Of a stretch of DNA of 64,000 nucleotides, positions 59,320-64,000 are shown piece after piece (position 1 is the stretch's first letter; each line of letters starts with the position of its first letter). This DNA is from Azoarcus sp. PA01 (GTDB lineage: Bacteria > Pseudomonadota > Gammaproteobacteria > Burkholderiales > Rhodocyclaceae), in contig LARU01000004.1 in NCBI GenBank assembly GCA_001274695.2, forward strand, positions 434,001 through 498,000, in the 5' to 3' direction. Made by a program: the position numbers and the translations under genes. The notes under the pieces were generated by a model. It was not told the DNA's origin and ran no database searches. It saw nothing but the letters and a program-made list of their open reading frames with translations.

Positions 59320-62064
59320 TCAGTCAGAGTCTCGTTGCGCCGCTTGGTTCGGTCTCTTGCGCGGCTGCGGTGGACTCTCGCCGAGCGCCTCCCACATTTT
59401 TGCGTTCAGCACGAAGCGTTGCTTCGCGTAATCGCGCCACGGATCTTCGCGCAGCCGTGCGAGCCGCTCCGCAACCGTGCGGATCGTGAACGCAGCCGGT
59501 TTCAGGTCGGGCCCGAGCTCGTCCCACGCGAGCGGAGTCGAGACCGGAGCGCCCGGACGCGCGCGGGCGGCATACGCGCAGATCGCGGACGCGCCGGCGT
59601 CGTTGCGCAGGTAATCGACGAAAATCCTTCCCGGCCGCTGGTTCTTGGCCATGTTCGCGGTGAAACGCTCCGGCAGGATATGCGCAAGGTGCGTCGCGAC
59701 GGCTTTCGCGAAGCGCTTGACGTCGCCCCATTCGGCACCGCGGCGCAAGGGCACGACAACATGCAGGCCTTTGCCGCCAGTCGTTTTCAGGAAACTCGCG
59801 AGCCCGAGCTCCCCGAGCAGCCCACGCACCAGCTGCGCCGCTTCGACGACCCGTGGCCACGCCAGCTCCGGCCCCGGGTCGAGATCGATCGTGATCCGGT
59901 CCGGCCGGTCCGCGCGCGGCATCGTCGAGCCCCAGGTATGGAATTCGACGACGCCGCGCTGGACCATGCCGATCACCCCGTCGAGATCCGTCACGTACAG
60001 ATAGCTGCGGCGCTCTTTCGAAGACGCTTCCCAGATGAAGCTTTCGACTCCGCCGGGCCGCTCCTGCCCCATGTGCCGCTGGAAAAAACACTCCGCCTCG
60101 CTGCCGTCGGGACAGCGCAGCAGGCTGAGCGGGCGGCTGACGACGTGCGGCAAGAGCCACGGCGCGATGTCCTCGTAGTAATGGGCGAGATCGGCCTTCG
60201 TCAGGCCCGCATCGGGCCAGACGATGCGCTCCGGGTGGGTGATGACGATGCCCGCAACGCGCACTTCACCCGGCGCCGAAGACGCTTTCAACTTCGCCGC
60301 GCCGCTGTGCTCAGGGGAAGGTTTTTTATTCGGTCGTCGCGGCGCCTTTGCCCGGGACGGCGGTTGTTCGATTTCCGCTGCCCCCTCCGGACTCAGCGTG
60401 ACCTCATCCTGCACCGTGTTGGCCGGCTTGTCCTCGCGCAATCCGGCAAATGACGCCTGACGCAGCAGGTTGTCGCGCGTCCAGCCGGCGTATTCGACTT
60501 CGGCGACGAGTGTCGGACGCACCCAGTGCTGGCCCGCGCCACGCGGCTTGCGGGCGAACGGCGCGTCCTTGCGCTCGAGCGCGGCAAGCCGGCGGGCGAG
60601 CCGTTCGAGCGTCGCGCGATCGAAGCCCGTGCCGACTTTGCCGCAATAATTCAGCGCGCCGGCGTCGTCGTACAGCCCGACGAGCAGCGCGCCGAACCCC
60701 TCCCGGGCGCCGCTCGGCTCGGTGTAGCCGCCGATGACGAACTCCTGCCGCGGCCGGCATTTCAGCTTGATCCAGTTGCGGCTGCGGCCCGACACGTAGC
60801 GGGCGTCGCCGCGCTTGCCGATCAGCCCTTCTAGGCCGAGGTGGCAGGCCTGCTCGAGCGCAGCCCTGACGTCGCCGGCGAAATGCTCGCTGTACACGAC
60901 CGGCCCACCGTCGCCGCCTGCGAGCGCAGCGGCAAGCTGGCGCTTGCGCTCGACCAGCGGCAGGGGCGCGAGCGCGTCCCCGGACAACCACGGTGCGTCG
61001 AACAGGTAATAGACGATCCGGGCCGATGCGCCCTGTTCGAACGCGTTCTGCAGCGCCTGGAAATCGGGCAAGCCATTGTCGCCATTGACGACGATCTCGC
61101 CGTCGAGCCAGCTGCCGTCGAGCTTCAGCGCCGCCAGCGCCGTGACGAGCTGCGGCATGCGGTGCGTCCAGTCCTGGCCGGTGCGCGTATGGAGCGTCAC
61201 AGTACCCGCCTCGAGACGCGCCATCAGGCGATAGCCGTCGTACTTGATCTCGTAGACCCAGCCTTCGCCGGGCGGCGGCTCGGCCACGAGACTGGCGAGC
61301 TGCGGTGCAACGAAAGCGGGCAACGCGGCGCGACCGCGTTTTGCCGGTTTCGCCGTTTTTGCTTCAGTCGCGCTGCCTACCCCTGCCCCCGCGGCCTTGC
61401 GCGTTCGTCGACTGGGGGCGGATGGGGACTTCGTCGTCCCCGCTTCGCGCCGGTCGACGCGTTCGCCCACGCGCTTGACGCTGCCGGGCCGGGTCACGGT
61501 GATTTCCGCCTCGTCGCCGACACGCGCCGCGTCGTCGTCCTCCTTGATCAGCAGCCAGTTGTGAGGGTTTTCGCTGTCCGCTTCACCCGCCCTCGCGCGC
61601 ATCCTCACGAGCGTCCAGCCCCCGTGCAGCTTCGCGCCGTCGAGATGGAACTTCAGCTTTCCGCGCGCGAGGTCCGCAGCCGGGTCGGGCGAGTCGGTCG
61701 ACCAGTGCCCGCGATCCCACAGCACGACTTCGCCCGCGCCGTACTGTCTGGCTGGAATCACGCCTTCGAAGTCACCGTAGTCGAGCGGATGGTCCTCGGT
61801 CTCGACCGCGAGCCGGCGTTCGGACGGGTCGAGGCTCGGCCCTTTCGGCACCGCCCAGCTGCGCAACACCCCGTCGAGTTCGAGACGGAAGTCGTAATGC
61901 AGGCGGCGCGCGGCGTGGCGCTGGACCGTGAAGGTCGGCCGCTCCCCTGCCCTGAGCGGACGCGTCTCGCCGCCCGGCTCCGGGGTCGCGCCGAAGTCGC
62001 GCATCGCGCGGTAGCGCGCGAGCCGATCGCCCGCACGGACCTTGCCGGACTCGCTTCGCTTCAT
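59320..62064 (-). CDS. ligD: NHEJ DNA ligase D
   Basis: A 914-residue three-domain repair enzyme. The N-terminal 3'-phosphoesterase domain (about 43-160) has [20 protein letters not shown] and the metal histidine in [15 protein letters not shown]. The ATP-dependent ligase domain has the adenylation lysine K274 in [11 protein letters not shown]. The C-terminal primase-polymerase (about 615-905) has [20 protein letters not shown] and [13 protein letters not shown] (metal aspartates). The order PE-LIG-POL is the Pseudomonas-type arrangement. Its ATG overlaps the ku stop (ATGA). Confidence 0.96.
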   Translation of the reverse strand: MKRSESGKVRAGDRLARYRAMRDFGATPEPGGETRPLRAGERPTFTVQRHAARRLHYDFRLELDGVLRSWAVPKGPSLDPSERRLAVETEDHPLDYGDFEGVIPARQYGAGEVVLWDRGHWSTDSPDPAADLARGKLKFHLDGAKLHGGWTLVRMRARAGEADSENPHNWLLIKEDDDAARVGDEAEITVTRPGSVKRVGERVDRREAGTTKSPSAPSRRTRKAAGAGVGSATEAKTAKPAKRGRAALPAFVAPQLASLVAEPPPGEGWVYEIKYDGYRLMARLEAGTVTLHTRTGQDWTHRMPQLVTALAALKLDGSWLDGEIVVNGDNGLPDFQALQNAFEQGASARIVYYLFDAPWLSGDALAPLPLVERKRQLAAALAGGDGGPVVYSEHFAGDVRAALEQACHLGLEGLIGKRGDARYVSGRSRNWIKLKCRPRQEFVIGGYTEPSGAREGFGALLVGLYDDAGALNYCGKVGTGFDRATLERLARRLAALERKDAPFARKPRGAGQHWVRPTLVAEVEYAGWTRDNLLRQASFAGLREDKPANTVQDEVTLSPEGAAEIEQPPSRAKAPRRPNKKPSPEHSGAAKLKASSAPGEVRVAGIVITHPERIVWPDAGLTKADLAHYYEDIAPWLLPHVVSRPLSLLRCPDGSEAECFFQRHMGQERPGGVESFIWEASSKERRSYLYVTDLDGVIGMVQRGVVEFHTWGSTMPRADRPDRITIDLDPGPELAWPRVVEAAQLVRGLLGELGLASFLKTTGGKGLHVVVPLRRGAEWGDVKRFAKAVATHLAHILPERFTANMAKNQRPGRIFVDYLRNDAGASAICAYAARARPGAPVSTPLAWDELGPDLKPAAFTIRTVAERLARLREDPWRDYAKQRFVLNAKMWEALGESPPQPRKRPNQAAQRDSD

Positions 62065-63116
62065 GCGCGCCGACGCCGCGCTTGAGTTGCCGCAGCCGCC
62101 GGCCGACCTGCGCCGTCCTTGCCCGGCTCGCGCCCGGGAGCGCGGGACGCAGTCGTCCGGGCGCCAGTGCTCCGTCCGCGAGTGGCCGGTTTCGCTGCCG
62201 ACGCCCCGCTCGCCTCCGACTTGCGTGGTGCGGTGCGCGACGGTGGCGCAGAATCCGCGTCCGCGACCGCCCCCTCCTCGTCCTTTTCGTTGCGGGCCTT
62301 GTTGCCCCCGCGCTTGGCGGGTCGTCCTTCGAGGCTGCGCTTGAGCAACGCCATCAGGTCGACGACCTCGGCCCCGGCCTCGGCCGGCTCCTTCGCCGGC
62401 GCTTCGGCGAGGACGTGCGTGCGCCCGGACTCGATCTTCGCTTCGATACGCGCCATCAGGTCGTCACGATAAGTGTCGCGGTACTGTTCGGGCGCCCAGT
62501 CCTCGACCATGCCGTCGACGAGGCGCTCGGCCATCTCGAGCTCCCGCGCGGACACGCCGAGCTTCTTCAGGTCCTCGCCGGGCAGCTTCAGTTCGTCCAT
62601 CGAGCGGATCTCGTCGGCGAAGCGCAGCGTGTTCATCAGCAGCACCGCGCCGACCGGGATTACCGCGGCCAGATACTGGCGGCTGCGGATCACGACCAGC
62701 GCGAGCCCGACGCGGGCAGTGCGTCGCAAGGTTTCGCGCAGCAGCGCATAGCCTTTCTCGCCACGGCGCCCGGGTTCGAGGTAGTACGGCGTGTCGAAGT
62801 AGTAAGGCGGGATGTCGTCCTGCGACACGAAGCCGATGATCTCGACCGTCTGCGTCGCTTCGACGTTCGCCTCGCGGAAGTCCTCGTCGGTGACGACGAC
62901 ATACTGACCGTCCTCGTACTGGTAGCCCTTTACGATGTCCGATGGCGACACTGGCTCACCGGTGCGCTTGTTGATGCGCTGGTAGCCGACCGGCGCGAAA
63001 TCGCGGCGGTCGAGCAGATCGAGATCGAGCCGGTTCGCAGTACTCGCGGGGTACAGCGAGATGGGAACGTGGACGAGGCCGAAGGCGATCGCGCCTTTCC
63101 AGACGACTCTGGGCAT
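62061..63116 (-). CDS. ku: Ku protein, non-homologous end joining
   Basis: A 351-residue Ku homodimer subunit that binds DNA ends and recruits LigD. Start RVVWKGAIAFGLVHVPISLY; core YQYEDGQYVVVTDEDFREAN, ARVGLALVVIRSRQYLAAVI and DTYRDDLMARIEAKIESGRT. The extended C-terminal tail (about residues 265-351) is Ala/Lys/Arg-rich and likely disordered, as in DNA-sliding bacterial Ku proteins. It overlaps ligD by 4 bases. Confidence 0.97.
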   Translation of the reverse strand: MPRVVWKGAIAFGLVHVPISLYPASTANRLDLDLLDRRDFAPVGYQRINKRTGEPVSPSDIVKGYQYEDGQYVVVTDEDFREANVEATQTVEIIGFVSQDDIPPYYFDTPYYLEPGRRGEKGYALLRETLRRTARVGLALVVIRSRQYLAAVIPVGAVLLMNTLRFADEIRSMDELKLPGEDLKKLGVSARELEMAERLVDGMVEDWAPEQYRDTYRDDLMARIEAKIESGRTHVLAEAPAKEPAEAGAEVVDLMALLKRSLEGRPAKRGGNKARNEKDEEGAVADADSAPPSRTAPRKSEASGASAAKPATRGRSTGARTTASRAPGREPGKDGAGRPAAAATQARRRRA

Positions 63117-63197
63117 AGTGCTCTCCTGCGTCGGGGCATGCCACGGCCCCGGTGATCCGAGCGGGTGCGCACGCAGCGCTGCAATCGGTATTCCCGG

Positions 63198-64000
63198 CTA
63201 CTGCTCCCGGCGCAGCCGATACCCTACGCCGCTGACGGTCTCGATGCCGTCCGCGCGCGCACCCAGTTTGTGCCTGAGCGCGTGGACGATGGTATCGACG
63301 ACGTTGCTCCCGCCTTCGTAGCGCGTGCCCCATACCTCGCGCAACAGCTCGCTGCGCGAGACGGCCTTCCCCTCGTGCCCGGCCAGATACGCCATCACCC
63401 CGAATTCGAGCGGCGTGAGCGCGACGCGTCGCGCACCGACCACGAGTTCGCGCGCCTCGACGTCGAGCAGCGACGGCGTGTGCCGGATGCCGATCTCGTC
63501 GGCCGCCAGCCCCGCCAGCCAGCCATCGACCGAAGACGGACCGAAGTCGAGGACCGCGCTGTGATAGCGCTGGCCGTCGAGCAACACAGCGGCATCGGGC
63601 AGCACCGTGAAGCCAAGGCGCTCGGCCGCCGCAGCATAGGGCAGCAGATCGCGCACCGTCAGATACACCCGGCGCAGCATCGGGCGCAGCTCCATGTAGG
63701 TGCGCTTCAGGTCGAGCCAGGCGGCGGCCTGCACATCGGAGGGCGCCTCGCCTTGCGCGAGACTGAGCCAGCGCCGACACAGCAGCGCCGTCTGGCCCGG
63801 CGGCATCGGCGATCGCTCGATGTGACGACCCCAGGCGGCGGTGAGCGGGTCGTCGAGCAGGTCGGCCGGCGCCACCCGCTCGGGGGTGAGCTTGCAGCAC
63901 AGGCCGATCGCCTGGCCGTGAGGATCGCGCACCACCGAGAAGGCCTGCGGCGCGCGCTGCCACCAGCTCAGCAGGTGGCGCGCCGCCTCGGGCCCCTCGT
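63198..64000 (-). CDS. Winged-helix domain protein (5' part beyond window)
   Basis: At least 267 residues; the start is beyond the right edge. The C-terminal 90 residues form an OmpR-type winged helix: RRVALTPLEFGVMAYLAGHE, SRSELLREVWGTRYEGGSNV and VDTIVHALRHKLG, ending GVGYRLRREQ. The N-terminal part is not a receiver domain. Segments such as RVYLTVRDLLPYAAAAERLG followed by F suggest an acetyltransferase-like fold with an 'AERLGF' end, but this is weak. It lies 81 bp upstream of ku on the same strand and could influence the repair genes. Confidence 0.68.
   Translation of the reverse strand, partial: EGPEAARHLLSWWQRAPQAFSVVRDPHGQAIGLCCKLTPERVAPADLLDDPLTAAWGRHIERSPMPPGQTALLCRRWLSLAQGEAPSDVQAAAWLDLKRTYMELRPMLRRVYLTVRDLLPYAAAAERLGFTVLPDAAVLLDGQRYHSAVLDFGPSSVDGWLAGLAADEIGIRHTPSLLDVEARELVVGARRVALTPLEFGVMAYLAGHEGKAVSRSELLREVWGTRYEGGSNVVDTIVHALRHKLGARADGIETVSGVGYRLRREQ

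Overview
The window is dense, GC-rich chromosomal DNA. Its gene set suggests a metabolically versatile betaproteobacterium of the Rhodocyclales, most likely the Azoarcus/Aromatoleum group. The evidence is beta-oxidation-type genes with etfAB and acyl-CoA ligase, a decarboxylase very like Azospirillum IpdC, guaBA, and an rnfH-ratA / smpB neighbourhood. The taxon is inferred from gene content and codon use, not from a database match.

Layout. 1-7.4 kb: acyl-CoA metabolism (acyl-CoA dehydrogenase, CbiM-like membrane protein, etfA, etfB, a divergent TetR regulator with a palindromic operator, TatD-type nuclease, enoyl-CoA hydratase, acyl-CoA ligase). 7.4-14.8 kb: an Mla/MCE lipid transporter operon behind ppx, with ppk divergent and a possible Pho box between ppx and ppk. 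14.8-18.7 kb: scars (an IS30 transposase fragment; remnants of a CPA2 antiporter and a universal stress protein) around a six-module sensor kinase ending in a hemerythrin domain. 18.7-28.4 kb: relA, an EamA transporter, mtfA, a host-attachment-type protein, YbaK deacylase, GST, thpR-ispF-ispD, and an IpdC/phenylpyruvate decarboxylase. 28.5-38.8 kb: a Phd/ParE-like toxin-antitoxin pair, epd, a MgtC/DUF4010 protein, the AmmeMemoRadiSam trio (MEMO, AMMECR1, radical SAM), a hydrolase and mfd.

38.9-43.5 kb is a chromosomal integron. A broken, truncated integron integrase faces away from about six cassettes separated by five attC-like sites. The cassettes encode a beta-flower protein with a Met-Lys triplet tail, a secreted SH3-like protein, YefM-YoeB, a pyrimidine-dimer glycosylase plus BrnTA, a second copy of the glycosylase, and a DUF3147 membrane protein. 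43.6-47.4 kb returns to ordinary genes (LysE exporter, fructosamine kinase, family 9 glycosyltransferase, Yip1 protein).

47.5-52.7 kb is a decayed defence island. A Wadjet-type (JetABCD, DUF2397/DUF2399 type) locus has been collapsed by deletion into a jetA-jetD fusion. An intact IS21-family element with a 5-bp target duplication then split it. Next comes a VapBC pair enclosed by a 14-bp duplication of the guaA 3' end, the mark of an element integrated at guaA. 52.6-64 kb: guaA and guaB with a strong sigma70 promoter, a DUF4124 protein, rnfH-ratA, smpB, selO, the bacterial NHEJ pair ku-ligD, and a partial winged-helix protein running off the end.

No rRNA, tRNA or CRISPR array was seen. The best candidates for unusual biology are the integron, the Wadjet wreck, the hemerythrin kinase and the AmmeMemoRadiSam cluster.
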